Shown one piece after another: positions 16,818-29,632 of a DNA stretch of 64,000 nucleotides. The stretch is from assembly GCA_021808195.1 (NCBI GenBank), contig JAKBCE010000002.1, forward strand, positions 165,167 through 229,166, written 5' to 3'. A model generated the notes under the pieces. That model was not told the DNA's origin. It saw only the letters and a list, made by a program, of their open reading frames with translations, and made no database searches. The position numbers and the translations under genes are program-made. Within the stretch, counting starts at the first letter, position 1. Every line of letters starts with the position of its first letter. The stretch is from Pseudomonadota bacterium (GTDB taxonomy: Bacteria; Pseudomonadota; Gammaproteobacteria; Steroidobacterales; Steroidobacteraceae).

Positions 16818-17150
16818 TCAGACGCCCTGCTGCAACATCCCGTCGACGGCGCTGATGCGCGCCAGACGCAACAGATCTTCCGGCAGGTGCTGAAAGCGCA
16901 GCTGCCGCCCCGCGCGGCGCGCCTCCGCCAGCCAGTCGAGCAACACGGCCAGCCCGGCGCTGTCGGTCGGCCCCAGCGAAACGCAATCGATCACGAGCGG
17001 GCCGCCCGCAGCACGCACGGCAGCCAGTCCCACCGCGCGAGCACGCCGCGCCGTGGTGAACACGAGTGGTCCGCGCGCCTCGGCCTGTCCCTCGGAGCGG
17101 ACCGTGAATTCGAACGCGCCGCCCGGCGCGGCGCTCGTGTCGCCCGACAT
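16818..17150 (-). CDS. mlaB: STAS-domain protein MlaB
   Basis: Small cytoplasmic subunit (110 residues) that binds and stabilises the MlaF ATPase. The STAS signature DCVSLGPTDSAGLAVLLDWL is near the centre, including the conserved TDSAGL loop. ATG 17150 is chosen; a TTG at 17162 overlapping the mlaC stop is possible. It is the last gene of mlaFEDCB. Confidence 0.88.
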   Translation of the reverse strand: MSGDTSAAPGGAFEFTVRSEGQAEARGPLVFTTARRARAVGLAAVRAAGGPLVIDCVSLGPTDSAGLAVLLDWLAEARRAGRQLRFQHLPEDLLRLARISAVDGMLQQGV

Positions 17151-17158
17151 GGCAGCCC

Positions 17159-17814
17159 TCAATGCTTGTTGAGTGCGGCGGGTTTCTCACCGCTCTCCAG
17201 CCGTTTGATCACGGCATCGAGACCGTACTGCTCGATTTGCGGACCGAGATCGGCGCGGTAGCTGGTGACGTAACTGACCCCCTCGACGTTCAGATCGAAC
17301 GCCTTCCAGCCCGTCGGGGTCATGTAGACGTAAAACAGAACGGGAACCTTGGAGCCGTCGGCGCGCGCAAACACCGTACGCACCACCGTTACCTGGGTTC
17401 CCGGCTTCACGTGCGTCGGGTAGACCGTCAGCATGTGCGAATGGAAATCGAGCAGGAAGGCGCCGTAGTTTTTGACCAAGGAGTCCCGGAACGCCTGAAT
17501 GAAGCGGGCCTTTTGCTGCGGCGTTGCGGTACGTGCAAAGCGTCCCAACACGCCATCGGCCGCAAGCTCGGCATCGAAGTGCGGCAACAGATATCTGTTG
17601 ACGATCGCCGAGATTTGCTTCGGATCCTTGCGCAGCTGCGCACGATGCCCGTTGAGCGCCTGCAGGATCTCATTGGCGACCGACTGCACCATCTGCGAGG
17701 GCTGCTCGAAGGCCACCGGCGCACTCTGCTCGCTCGCAGCGGCCTGCACCGGCGCCGGCTGCCCGAGCAGCATCGCGGCCAGGGCCCCAGCGGCCAACAC
17801 GGATGCGGATTTCA

Positions 17815-17818
<4 letters not shown>
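17159..17818 (-). CDS. mlaC: Periplasmic phospholipid-binding protein MlaC
   Basis: Soluble shuttle between MlaA and MlaD. The N-terminal signal peptide runs MMKSASVLAAGALAAMLLGQ and should be cut after VQAAA. The body has the Tol-Tol-Ttg2 family pattern: VNRYLLPHFDAELAADGVLG, FRDSLVKNYGAFLLDF and GWKAFDLNVEGVSYV. Its ATG overlaps the mlaD stop by four bases (ATGA). Length (219) matches the family. Confidence 0.93.
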
Positions 17819-18363
<545 letters not shown>

Positions 18364-18379
18364 GGCGAAAGAAATCCTC

Positions 18380-19141
18380 TTACAAGAATGCAGCGGTCAG
18401 CACGTAATCGAGCAGCAGCGTCATCACCGAGGACGCCACCACCGTGCGGGTGGTGGCCAGCCCGACACCCTCGGCCGTCGGCTCGGCGTGGTAGCCTTCA
18501 TTGACGGCAATCAGGCTGATGACCGCTCCGAACACGAGACTTTTGACGATCCCCTCGGTCACATCTTTCAGGGCGAGAGCGCTTTGCGTCTGGGCCCAGA
18601 AAATGCCGTGGTCGACCCCCATCATCTGCACACCGATGAGCTGGGCGCCATAAAGTCCGATCGCGTTGAAGATCGCCGTCAGCAGCGGCACTGCGATCAG
18701 TCCCCCGAGGAAGCGGGGTGCCGCGACATAGCGCAACGGGTCGACCGCCATCACCTCCATCGCGGTGAGCTGATCGGTGGCGCGCATCAGGCCGATCTCC
18801 GAGGTGAGCGAGGTGCCGGCCCGCCCGGCGAACAGCAGCGCCGTCAGCACCGGGCCAAGTTCCCTCAGCAGCGCCAGGGCAGCCGCCGTGCCGAGCGCTT
18901 CGGTGGCTCCGAACCGGTTGAGCAGGTCATAGCCCTGCAGCCCGAGCACCATGCCGGTGAACAGGCCCGAGAGCATGATGATGATGAGCGAGCGGGCACC
19001 GGCGTTGTAGATCTGCGCGATGATCAGCCTGGGCCGCGCCAGAGCTGGCACGCAGGCGGCCAGCAGGCGCACGAAGAACAGCCCCGTCTCCCCGACCTTG
19101 CGCACCGCCTCCATCAGTCCGCTCTTGGTGCTGGCACTCAT
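18380..19141 (-). CDS. mlaE: Phospholipid ABC transporter permease MlaE
   Basis: Inner-membrane permease with five to six hydrophobic segments and the MlaE family loop ELGPVLTALLFAGRAGTSLT, followed by EIGLMRATDQLTAMEVMAVD, which contacts MlaF. Length 253 is close to E. coli (260). Its ATG overlaps the mlaF stop. Confidence 0.95.
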   Translation of the reverse strand: MSASTKSGLMEAVRKVGETGLFFVRLLAACVPALARPRLIIAQIYNAGARSLIIIMLSGLFTGMVLGLQGYDLLNRFGATEALGTAAALALLRELGPVLTALLFAGRAGTSLTSEIGLMRATDQLTAMEVMAVDPLRYVAAPRFLGGLIAVPLLTAIFNAIGLYGAQLIGVQMMGVDHGIFWAQTQSALALKDVTEGIVKSLVFGAVISLIAVNEGYHAEPTAEGVGLATTRTVVASSVMTLLLDYVLTAAFL

Positions 19142-19974
19142 CGGGCGCTCTCCAGCAACTCGGCGGCGTAATCGGTCGCCGGATAGTGAAATGGCACCGG
19201 TCCCTCGGCACTGCCGGTCATGAACTGCCGCACGGTCGCGGAGTCGCTGCGCGCCAATTCGGCCGGCGTGCCGGAGGCGACCACGCCTCCCCCGGAGAGC
19301 AGATAGCTGTAATCGGCGATGCTCGAGATCTCCTGCACGTCGTGCGAGACGACGATACTGGTGATTTTCAACGCGTCATTCATCTGCTTGACCAGCCGCA
19401 GGATCACCCCGAGGGAGATCGGATCCAGCCCCACAAACGGCTCGTCATAGATCAGCACTTCCGGATCCATGACGATGGCGCGCGCCAGCGCGACGCGCCG
19501 CGCCATGCCGCCGGAGAGTTCCGCGGGCATCATGTGCGCCGCGCCGCGCAGCCCGACCGCCTCGAGCTTGGTCAGCACCAGCTTGCGGATGAGCGGTTCG
19601 GGCAGATCGGTATGCTCGCGCACCGGAAAGGCGACGTTCTCGAATACGTCGATGTCGGTCAGCAGCGCGCCGTTTTGGAACAGCATGCCCATGCGCTGGC
19701 GGGTCGCGTACAGATCCCTGCCGCGCAGCGTGCCGACATCGCGGCCGAACACCGACACTACACCGCGATCGGCGTAGATCTGACCCGTGATCAGCCGCAG
19801 CAGGGTCGTCTTGCCCGTACCGCTCGGTCCCATGACGGCGGTGATCAGGCCGCGGCGCGCAACGATGTTGAGCCCGCTGAATATCGCCCGGCCGTCGACG
19901 GCGTAGTGCACGTCACGCACATCCACCACGGCGTCGTTGGCAGCCGGCGCCGGGACATTTCCTGAGTCGGTCAC
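19138..19974 (-). CDS. mlaF: Phospholipid ABC transporter ATPase MlaF
   Basis: Cytoplasmic ATPase that drives lipid movement by MlaFEDB. Walker A GPSGTGKTT lies at residues 49-57, signature LSGGMARRVALARA near 150, and Walker B VLIYDEPFVGLDP after it. The start is GTG 19974, with GAAGGG six bases upstream. First gene of mlaFEDCB, 27 bases after the aldolase stop, so it may share that transcript. The 278 residues include a short N-terminal extension over E. coli MlaF (269). Confidence 0.94.
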   Translation of the reverse strand: MTDSGNVPAPAANDAVVDVRDVHYAVDGRAIFSGLNIVARRGLITAVMGPSGTGKTTLLRLITGQIYADRGVVSVFGRDVGTLRGRDLYATRQRMGMLFQNGALLTDIDVFENVAFPVREHTDLPEPLIRKLVLTKLEAVGLRGAAHMMPAELSGGMARRVALARAIVMDPEVLIYDEPFVGLDPISLGVILRLVKQMNDALKITSIVVSHDVQEISSIADYSYLLSGGGVVASGTPAELARSDSATVRQFMTGSAEGPVPFHYPATDYAAELLESAR

Positions 19975-20001
19975 GCGGATCCCTTCGAAAATTCGGGCCG
20001 G

Positions 20002-21021
20002 TCAGGCCGCTTTTTCCATCTCTGGCTGGTAGCTGCCGGCGCTGGCGAGTCCGTTCAGCCGGGCCCGGCGCGCGAACTCGAGCTGGCCAGCCTTGAAGTC
20101 TGCGCTGCGCCCGCCCCAGGCCTTCAGTGCCGTCTCCTGCAGTGCTCGGCCGTAACTGAACGTGACCGCCCAAGGCAGCGCCCCGGCGCGGTTGATCAAC
20201 GACAGATGCAGCGTCGCCTCCGTCGGGGACTGTCCGCCGGAGAGAAAGGCAATGCCCGGCACCGCCGGGGGGACGTGGCGCTTCAGGCAGCGCACCGTGG
20301 CCTGCGCCACCGTCTCGGGGCTCGCCTGCACGGCGGCTTTCTTGCCCGCAATGACCATATTGGGCTTGAGCACCATGCCCTCAAGCGCAATGCGATGCGC
20401 GTGCAGTTGCTTGAAGACGCAGTTGAGCGTCGCGTCCGTCACCTCTTCACAGCGCTCGATGGAATGATCACCATCCATCAGCACCTCCGGCTCGACGATC
20501 GGCACGATGCCATTTTCCTGGCACAGCGCGGCGTAACGGGCGAGCGCATGTGCGTTGGCTTCGATCCCGAAAGCGCTCGGGAACCCTGCGCCGATGTCGA
20601 TCACCGCGCGCCACTTGGCAAAACGCGCGCCGAGCTTGTGGTACTCGATCAGCCGCTCGCGCAATCCATCGAGCCCCTCGGTGACCGTTTCTCCCGGAAA
20701 GCCGGCGAGCGGCTTCGCGCCGCGGTCCACCTTGATGCCCGGGACGATGCCGTGCTGCGCCAGATACTGCGCAAAAGGCGTACCGTCGGTGGTCTTCTGG
20801 CGGATGGTCTCATCGTACAGGATCACCCCGCTGATCGATTCGCTCGCCCCGGGCGCGGTGAAGAGCATTTCGCGGTACGCTCGCCGGTGCTCCTCGGTCG
20901 AGTCGAGCTGGATCGCGGCGAACCGCTTGGCAATGGTGCCGGTGCTCTCATCGGCGGCCAGGATGCCTTTGCCTTTGGCAACCATCGCCTGGGCTATTCG
21001 AGCGAGCTCACTGCGATTCAT
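20002..21021 (-). CDS. Class I fructose-bisphosphate aldolase
   Basis: Schiff-base aldolase of glycolysis and gluconeogenesis, of the eukaryote-like type. Signatures: GKGILAADESTGTIAKRF, the active-site Lys in GMVLKPNMVI, and SGGQSPTEATLHL. At 339 residues it lacks the C-terminal Tyr tail of animal enzymes and ends QPEMEKAA. The frame extends 47 residues upstream, but ATG 21021 has GGAGA six bases before it and matches family length. Divergent from the suf operon. Confidence 0.94.
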   Translation of the reverse strand: MNRSELARIAQAMVAKGKGILAADESTGTIAKRFAAIQLDSTEEHRRAYREMLFTAPGASESISGVILYDETIRQKTTDGTPFAQYLAQHGIVPGIKVDRGAKPLAGFPGETVTEGLDGLRERLIEYHKLGARFAKWRAVIDIGAGFPSAFGIEANAHALARYAALCQENGIVPIVEPEVLMDGDHSIERCEEVTDATLNCVFKQLHAHRIALEGMVLKPNMVIAGKKAAVQASPETVAQATVRCLKRHVPPAVPGIAFLSGGQSPTEATLHLSLINRAGALPWAVTFSYGRALQETALKAWGGRSADFKAGQLEFARRARLNGLASAGSYQPEMEKAA

Positions 21022-21148
21022 GACAATTCTCCGCAACAGAGTGGTTTGGCCGCATGCGCCTGCGCGCGGGCCTCGCTGCGCCGCGTGCCGCGAGGCCGGC
21101 AAGGATACCAAATGACCTGCTGCGGCGGCGCTTGGTTCCGGATGCCGC

Positions 21149-21187
21149 TTGGTTCCCGCCACAATTAGTACTAAACTAGTCCTAGTT
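21149..21187 (+). promoter_or_regulatory. suf operon promoter region with dyad
   Basis: TTGGTT (21149-21154), 17 bases and TAAACT (21172-21177) form a weak promoter. A dyad AACTAG-TC-CTAGTT (21174-21187) overlaps the -10 box, and TAGTACTA is repeated as TAGTCCTA just around it. It lies 17 bases before the Rrf2 gene, the usual place for autoregulation by an Fe-S-sensing Rrf2 protein. The binding is inference. Confidence 0.55.
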
Positions 21188-21203
21188 CCAGAGGATACCC
21201 CCC

Positions 21204-21689
21204 ATGGTCCGCATCAGCCGGCTCACCGATTACGCCACTGTGCTGCTCGCCGTGCTCGCCGCACAACCCGAGCTCGTGCAGACGGCCACTGCGCTCGCCG
21301 AGCAGACGCACATCGCCGCGCCCACGGTGAGCAAGCTGCTGAAGCAGCTGCAGCGCGCCGGGCTCGTCACCTCGACCCGCGGCCTGCACGGCGGCTATCA
21401 GCTCGCGCGGCCGGCCACGCAGATCAGCGCCGCGGCGATCCTCGATGCGCTCGAAGGACCGGTGGCGCTCACCGACTGCTCGGTCGCCCACGGCCAGTGC
21501 GGCATCGAGGAGAGCTGTCGCGTCGGACAGGTCTGGCAGCGGCTGAACCTGGCCATCCGGCGCTCACTGTTCGATGTCAGCCTGGCACAACTCGCCGGCA
21601 TCGATCCCATCCAGACGCGTCTGCCGGCACTCGAGCGCGACCTGAAGGCGGCCGTCTCCTCGGCCCCCCTGCGCGTCCCGAACGGCTGA
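21204..21689 (+). CDS. Rrf2-family regulator of the suf operon
   Basis: A 161-residue winged-helix regulator ([20 protein letters not shown], then [20 protein letters not shown]). Three Cys, in [14 protein letters not shown], match the Fe-S-binding Cys of IscR-like proteins, so it probably senses cluster status and represses the operon when clusters are sufficient. First gene of the suf operon, 23 bases before sufB. The TIGRFAM group for SUF-system regulators in gammaproteobacteria has this layout. Confidence 0.9.
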   Translation: MVRISRLTDYATVLLAVLAAQPELVQTATALAEQTHIAAPTVSKLLKQLQRAGLVTSTRGLHGGYQLARPATQISAAAILDALEGPVALTDCSVAHGQCGIEESCRVGQVWQRLNLAIRRSLFDVSLAQLAGIDPIQTRLPALERDLKAAVSSAPLRVPNG

Positions 21690-21712
21690 CCCATTGCATT
21701 GGTTTACTGCAC

Positions 21713-23158
<1,446 letters not shown>

Positions 23159-23175
23159 TTCCCAAGGTCACACGC

Positions 23176-23925
23176 ATGCTCACCATCAAGAATCTGCACG
23201 CCGCGGTCGACGGCAAGGAAATTCTCAAGGGTCTCAATCTCGAGGTGCCCGCGGGCGAAGTGCACGCCGTCATGGGACCGAACGGCTCCGGGAAGAGCAC
23301 CCTGGCGCACGTGCTCGCCGGCCGGCCGGGCTACACCATCACCAGCGGAACGGTCACGTTCAACGGTCGCGACCTGCTCGCCCTCAGCCCCGAAGAGCGC
23401 GCGCGCGAGGGCGTGTTCCTCGGCTTTCAGTACCCCGTCGAGATCCCCGGGGTCAATAACGTGTACCTGCTCAAGGCAGCCGTGAACGCCGCACGCAAAC
23501 ACCGCGGTCTGCCCGAAGTGGATGCCTTCGAGTTCCTCACGCTCGTGCGCGAGAAGATGCGCCTGATGCGCATGGATGAGAGCATGCTCTCGCGCGGAGT
23601 CAACGAAGGGTTCTCCGGCGGCGAGAAGAAGCGCAACGAGATTCTGCAGATGCTGGTGCTCGAGCCGGCCCTCGCCGTGCTCGATGAGACGGACTCCGGA
23701 CTCGACATCGACGCGCTCAAGGTGGTCGCTAATGGCGTAAATACCCTGCGCGGCCCGCACCGCTCGCAGGTACTGGTGACGCACTACCAGCGGCTGCTCG
23801 AGCACATTGTTCCCGACCGCATACACGTGCTGGTCAAGGGGCGCATCGTGCGCAGCGGTGATCGGACGCTCGCGCTCGAACTCGAGCAGCGCGGCTACGA
23901 TTGGCTGCTCGGTGAGGCGGCATGA
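23176..23925 (+). CDS. sufC: Fe-S assembly ATPase SufC
   Basis: ABC-type ATPase (249 residues) that drives conformational change of SufBD. Walker A GPNGSGKST, family signature FSGGEKKRNEILQM and Walker B LAVLDETDSGLD are all intact. The start is ATG 23176; upstream in-frame codons belong to the sufB 3' end in another frame. It overlaps sufD by ATGA. Confidence 0.96.
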   Translation: MLTIKNLHAAVDGKEILKGLNLEVPAGEVHAVMGPNGSGKSTLAHVLAGRPGYTITSGTVTFNGRDLLALSPEERAREGVFLGFQYPVEIPGVNNVYLLKAAVNAARKHRGLPEVDAFEFLTLVREKMRLMRMDESMLSRGVNEGFSGGEKKRNEILQMLVLEPALAVLDETDSGLDIDALKVVANGVNTLRGPHRSQVLVTHYQRLLEHIVPDRIHVLVKGRIVRSGDRTLALELEQRGYDWLLGEAA

Positions 23926-25204
23926 GCAGCGCAACCCTCACTCGTCTGCGCGAGGAGTACCTGGCCCGGCGCCCCACGCTGCCCGAGAGCGTCATCGGCG
24001 CTGCCCGGCGCAGTGAGGCCATTGAAACGCTCTGCGCCGAGGGACTGCCCTCGACAGGCGAGGAGAACTGGCGCTACACCAATCTTCGCATCCTCGAGCG
24101 TGCCCGCTTCACGCCGGCGCTCGAGGCGATGCAGCCGCTGCCGCCGCTGCCGGCGCCGCTGGCCGGCTTTGCACGCTACGTATTCGTCGACGGGCAGTTG
24201 CGCTCGGGCGCGAGCGACCCGCGCGGGGTGAGCGTACGCAGTCTGCGTTCGAGCGGCTCGGCAGCTGAGCCATGGCAGTTCGCGGCGCAGTTGCCCGAGG
24301 CCCGCCTCGCTCTGCTCAACGAGGCGTTTGCTACGGATGCCGCCACGATCGATGTGCGAGGCGAAGCCGAGTCAGCCGGTATCGAACTGGTGTTCGTCGC
24401 GGCTAGCGGTGCGCAAAGCGGCGCAGTCTATCCGCGAGTGCGTCTCGCTCTTCAGCCCGGTGCGCAGCTGACCGTGGTGGAGCGGCATCTTGGGGCGGGC
24501 GAAGGCTCCAGTCTTGTCAACAGCGCGGTGCGCGTGGAGCTTGCCGACAACGCGCGTCTCACCCACTACCGGGTGCAGGATTGCGGCACCCGGGCAGCCT
24601 GGTTCGATACCCTCAGCGCACAGCTGAGCACCGATGCCCGATACGATCTGCTCCTGGTCAGCACCGGCGCCCTCACCGCCCGCTCCACCGTGCACGCGCG
24701 ACTCACCGGCAACGGAGCCGAGCTGGCGCTGTCGGCCGCGGCACTCGGCGAAGGGCAGCAGAGTCTCGACATGTACGCGCTGAGCGAACATCTGGCGTCC
24801 CACACGCGCACGCAGCAAACCTTCCGCGGCATCGCCTCGGACCGGGCGCGCGTGGCGTTCAATGGCAAGATTGCAGTGCACGAACAGGCGCGCGGCACCG
24901 ATTCGCGTCAATCGCTGCGTGGGCTGCTCGCCGGCGGACAGGCGGAGATCGACCTGCGACCGCAGCTCGAGATCTACACCGATGAGGTCCGCTGCAGCCA
25001 CGGGGCGAGCGCCGGCAAGCTCGATGAGAACATGCTCTTCTACCTTCTCTCGCGCGGTCTTGCTCCTGAAGTCGCGCAGCAGCTGTTGAAGTGGGCGTTC
25101 CTCGAAGATGTCGTATCCCGCATCGCGCCGGCGGATCTGCGCCGGCAGATCGAGTTGGGGCTGGCTGGCCAGATGAGCGAGGCGGCCACCCTGAAGGAGT
25201 TGCT

Positions 25205-25208
<4 letters not shown>
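23922..25208 (+). CDS. sufD: Fe-S assembly scaffold SufD
   Basis: Second scaffold subunit, paralogue of SufB, 428 residues. GEENWRYTNLRILERARF is the N-terminal family motif and DEVRCSHGASAGKLDENMLF carries the conserved Cys-Ser-His. The C-terminal RGLAPEVAQQLLKWAF matches SufD. It overlaps both neighbours by four bases. Confidence 0.94.
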
Positions 25209-26448
<1,240 letters not shown>

Positions 26449-26449
<1 letters not shown>

Positions 26450-26892
26450 TGGACTTGAAAGATCTGTACCGCGACGTGATCCTCGATCACAACCGCCAGC
26501 CGCGCAATTTCGGCGCGCTCGCAGAGGCGGATGCGCACGCCGACGGACACAATCCGCTCTGTGGCGACCGGCTCACCGTGTGGGTGCAGCTCGAGGGTGA
26601 TCGGGTCACTGACGTGCACTTCGAGGGCAAGGGCTGCGCCATCTCGACCGCCTCGGCCTCACTGATGACCGAGGCAGTCAAGGGCAAGGACAGAGCGGCC
26701 ATTCAATCCCTCTACGAGCAGATCCACACGCTGCTCACGCAGCAGAACGCGCCAGCGAACGCCTCTCTCGGCAAGCTCGCTGCGCTCGCCGGCGTCAGCG
26801 AATTCCCCGCGCGGGTCAAGTGCGCCACACTCTGCTGGCATACCCTGAATGCCGCGCTGGAACGCAGCGCGGACGCCGTCACTACGGAGTGA
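26449..26892 (+). CDS. sufU: Sulfur-transfer protein SufU
   Basis: IscU-like fold, 147 residues, that accepts sulfur from SufS through a Zn-bound Cys site. Cys appear in NPLCGD, GKGCAIS and RVKCATLCW. The 18-20-residue insertion relative to IscU (residues about 78-100) marks SufU. The SufS-SufU pairing is best studied in Bacillus and also occurs in some gammaproteobacterial suf operons in place of SufE. The start codon overlaps the sufS stop. Confidence 0.93.
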
Positions 26893-26901
26893 GCGCCAGT
26901 C

Positions 26902-27453
26902 ATGCGCAGCTATGACAGCGAGCCGTTCGTCGTCGCGCGCGAAGTGCGCGCCGTCATCGTGCCGGCGGGCACAGAAGTGACGCTGCAGCCGGGCCAATCC
27001 GGCTACATCACGCAGGCGCTCGGCGGCAGCTTCACCGTATACATCGAGGGCAACCTGTTTCGGATCAGCGGCGAGGATGCCGCGGCGATCGGCCGCGAAC
27101 CGGTCAAGCCGCCCGAGCTGCCGCCGAATGCCACCGAAGATGACGTGCGCCAGCTCGCCTGGGATCAGATGCGTACCTGCTACGATCCGGAAATCCCAAT
27201 CAACATCGTCGATCTCGGACTGGTCTACGACTGTCAGGTGCAGGCCAATGAGGATGGCACGCGCAGTGTCGCGGTGACGATCACGCTGACGGCACCCGGA
27301 TGCGGAATGGGCGAGATCCTCGTCGATGATGTGCGCGACAAGATCGAGCGCATCCCGACGGTACGCGAGGCTCGCGTCGAGCTCACCTTCGACCCGCCGT
27401 GGAACCACAGCATGATGTCCGAAGCGGCGCGGCTGCAGACGGGGATGTTCTGA
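26902..27453 (+). CDS. sufT: Fe-S maturation protein SufT
   Basis: A 183-residue protein with a MIP18/DUF59 core (INIVDLGLVYDCQVQ, then LTAPGCGMGEILVDDVRDKI) and a 75-residue N-terminal extension typical of SufT. DUF59 proteins help transfer or mature Fe-S clusters on client enzymes. Linked to sufU (9-base gap) and to the Rieske gene (overlap of one base). Confidence 0.9.
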   Translation: MRSYDSEPFVVAREVRAVIVPAGTEVTLQPGQSGYITQALGGSFTVYIEGNLFRISGEDAAAIGREPVKPPELPPNATEDDVRQLAWDQMRTCYDPEIPINIVDLGLVYDCQVQANEDGTRSVAVTITLTAPGCGMGEILVDDVRDKIERIPTVREARVELTFDPPWNHSMMSEAARLQTGMF

Positions 27454-27764
27454 TGAGCTGGATCGATGTCGGGCCGGAATCAAGCCTCGCCGAGGCAGAG
27501 ACGTTGGCAGTCGAGGTGGATGGCCGGGCGGTGCTCGTGGTGCGCTGCGGCGCCGAGGTGCATGCCGTCGATGATCTGTGCACCCACGATGGCCAGCCGC
27601 TCGAGGACGCCACAGTTGAGTCGTGTCAGATCATCTGCCCGCGTCATGGAGCGCGCTTCTGCCTGCGCACCGGTGAGGCACTGACGCCGCCGGCCTACGA
27701 GCCGCTCGGCACATACCCGGTGCGCATCGAGGCGGGACGGATTCTGCTCGACGCGCCGGACTGA
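27453..27764 (+). CDS. Rieske [2Fe-2S] ferredoxin-like protein
   Basis: Small soluble electron carrier (103 residues). The Rieske ligands are visible as CTHDG and CPRHGA, spaced as in NirD/BphA3-like ferredoxins. It is the last gene of the suf operon. Its partner oxygenase is not in the window, so it may support cluster assembly or be a generic donor. That role is inferred from context only. Confidence 0.9.
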   Translation: MSWIDVGPESSLAEAETLAVEVDGRAVLVVRCGAEVHAVDDLCTHDGQPLEDATVESCQIICPRHGARFCLRTGEALTPPAYEPLGTYPVRIEAGRILLDAPD

Positions 27765-27768
27765 ACAA

Positions 27769-27784
27769 CCCCCCCCCCGGGGGG
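27769..27784. terminator. C10-G6 run after the suf operon
   Basis: Ten C followed directly by six G form a self-complementary tract four bases after the last suf stop codon. It could fold as a tight hairpin and stop transcription, but it lacks a T-run. It is also a hypermutable homopolymer. Confidence 0.3.
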
Positions 27785-27839
27785 CGACCCGCTGAAGATT
27801 GATTCTCGATGCGGCATCTGTGCCGCTCGATATGTGTAC

Positions 27840-29162
27840 TCAGTCAATTCGTCGCAGCACCCCGCGCAGCGCAGAGAGCATCTGACGGACGTCCTCCTCG
27901 GTACTGATGAACGGTGGTGCCACTGCGAGTGTATCCCCGGTGAAGCGCAGCAACAGGCCCGCTTCGATTCCGAGCTCGAATGCCGCGCGGGCGCGCGCAC
28001 CCGGCGCGCCTTGCCGCGGCGTCAGATCGATCGCTGCGGCAAGACCGATATTACGGATGTCGGCAACGTGAGGCTCATCACGCAATGCATGCACTTCCTG
28101 CTCGAGAACCGGGGCCAGACCGTGGGCACGCTCGATCAGCCGCTCTCGCTCCATGACCTCGAGTGCAGCCAGACCGGCCGCGCACGCCACGGGGTGACCG
28201 GAGTAGGTATACCCGTGAAACAGCTCGATGCTCTGATCCGGGCCGTGCATCAGCGCATCGTGGATGCTCTGCTCGACGATCACCCCGCCGAGCGGCACGG
28301 TGCCGTTGGTCACGGCCTTGGCGAACACGATCATGTCCGGCGTCACATTCAGCCGCTGCGCGGCGAAATTCGCCCCCAGACGCCCAAAGCCCGTGATCAC
28401 CTCATCGAAGATGAGCAGGATGCCGTGCCGCGTGCAGATCTCGCGCAAGCGCTCGAGATACCCCACCGGCGGAACAATGACTCCCGTCGAGCCTTGCATC
28501 GGCTCGACGATCACCGCCGCGATGGTCGAGGCGTCGTGCAAGGCGACCAGCCGCTCGAGCACATCGGCCAGGTGCGCCCCCCAGGCGGGCTGACCGCGGC
28601 TGAAGCGCATCTGCGCCGGATCAAGCGTATGCGGAAGGTGATCGACGAAGGGCGCGGCGAGGGCCCCGAAGGTGCGGCGATTGACGGCAATACCGCCCGC
28701 GGAAATGCCACCGATACCCACACCATGATAGGCCCGCTCGCGCCCGATGATACGCACCCGACGCGCATCGCCGCGTGCCTGATGGTATGCAATCGCGATC
28801 TTGAGCGCGCTGTCGACCGCCTCGGACCCGGAGTTGGAGAAGAACACCCGGTTCATTCCGCCCGGCGCCCAACGCGCGATCCGACTGGCGAGCTCAAACG
28901 CCTTGGGATGTCCGACCTGAAAGGTCGGCGCAAAGTCGAGTTCCGCAAGCTGCGCCCGCACCGCATCGGTGATCTCGGGTCGCCCGTGACCGAGCGGTGT
29001 ACACCATAGCCCCGAGAGGCAATCGAAGACCCGCCGCCCGTCGTGCAAGGTAAAGTAGGCGCCCTGCCCGGAGACGATCAGATGCGGGTGGTGTTTGAAA
29101 TGCCGGTTGGCCGTAAACGGCATCCAGAAGGAGGTCAGGTCGGGGGTGTGGTTCGTGCTCAT
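27840..29162 (-). CDS. Class III (omega-type) aminotransferase
   Basis: PLP-dependent aminotransferase of 440 residues, most like omega-amino acid:pyruvate transaminases. The substrate-side motif SFWMPFTANRHFK and SGQGAYFTLHDGRRVFD are at the N-terminus. LLIFDEVITGFGRLG holds the PLP Asp, and VFAKAVTNGTVPLGG the Lys. It probably moves the amino group of beta-alanine or a similar omega-amine to pyruvate. Upstream in-frame residues exist, but ATG 29162 fits the family. Divergent from the dehydratase gene. Confidence 0.88.
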   Translation of the reverse strand: MSTNHTPDLTSFWMPFTANRHFKHHPHLIVSGQGAYFTLHDGRRVFDCLSGLWCTPLGHGRPEITDAVRAQLAELDFAPTFQVGHPKAFELASRIARWAPGGMNRVFFSNSGSEAVDSALKIAIAYHQARGDARRVRIIGRERAYHGVGIGGISAGGIAVNRRTFGALAAPFVDHLPHTLDPAQMRFSRGQPAWGAHLADVLERLVALHDASTIAAVIVEPMQGSTGVIVPPVGYLERLREICTRHGILLIFDEVITGFGRLGANFAAQRLNVTPDMIVFAKAVTNGTVPLGGVIVEQSIHDALMHGPDQSIELFHGYTYSGHPVACAAGLAALEVMERERLIERAHGLAPVLEQEVHALRDEPHVADIRNIGLAAAIDLTPRQGAPGARARAAFELGIEAGLLLRFTGDTLAVAPPFISTEEDVRQMLSALRGVLRRID

Positions 29163-29590
29163 GTCACACACTATACCAATACTCGGGCGACACGAACGCA
29201 GACACAACGACAATGCGCCGCACTCCTCGGTATGCCCGGCGTACTTATCCCATCCGCCGAGTTCCGCCGCGCCGCAAACCTCGCCGTCACCTCGGCGATA
29301 ATCAATCAGAGTCCCGCCCTGACCGCTCATCGTGCTGTTCCTGACAGCCCTTAGGCGCTCTTGGCCCTGACGGGCCGTGGGTCGAGTTCACGGTTCTGCG
29401 TGGCGCGGCGCGAGGCGAGCTGGGCCGGAGAGAGATTCACCGCGAGCGGCGGCAGGATCAGACCGCGCACACCGCACCGCCAGCGCAGCGGCGCCTCGAC
29501 CAGGCCATAGGTTAGGTGCGAGTCAGCAAAGTTTAGCGCGCCTGCGCTGCGCGCCGATGAGAGCAGGCTTGCGCAGGACTCGATATATTA
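29163..29590 (+). other. Divergent spacer upstream of the dehydratase
   Basis: About 430 bases without a supportable gene; it should hold the aminotransferase promoter. Sequence becomes AT-rich towards the dehydratase, ending in the candidate Fur-type site. Confidence 0.45.
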
Positions 29591-29609
29591 TATGATTATT
29601 ATTCTCAAT
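29591..29609 (+). promoter_or_regulatory. Fur-box-like AT-rich site
   Basis: TATGATTATTATTCTCAAT, 24 bases before the dehydratase ATG. Best alignment gives 12 of 19 matches to the classical Fur consensus GATAATGATAATCATTATC. It may equally be part of an AT-rich promoter (CGATATATTATATG just upstream). Confidence 0.35.
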
Positions 29610-29632
29610 TCGTGGAACCACACGGAGCTGCC

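Noticed and set aside
21149..21712. Upstream in-frame extension of sufB
   Set aside because: It runs through the Rrf2 gene in another frame and yields Arg/Ala-rich sequence; ATG 21713 gives the family N-terminus.
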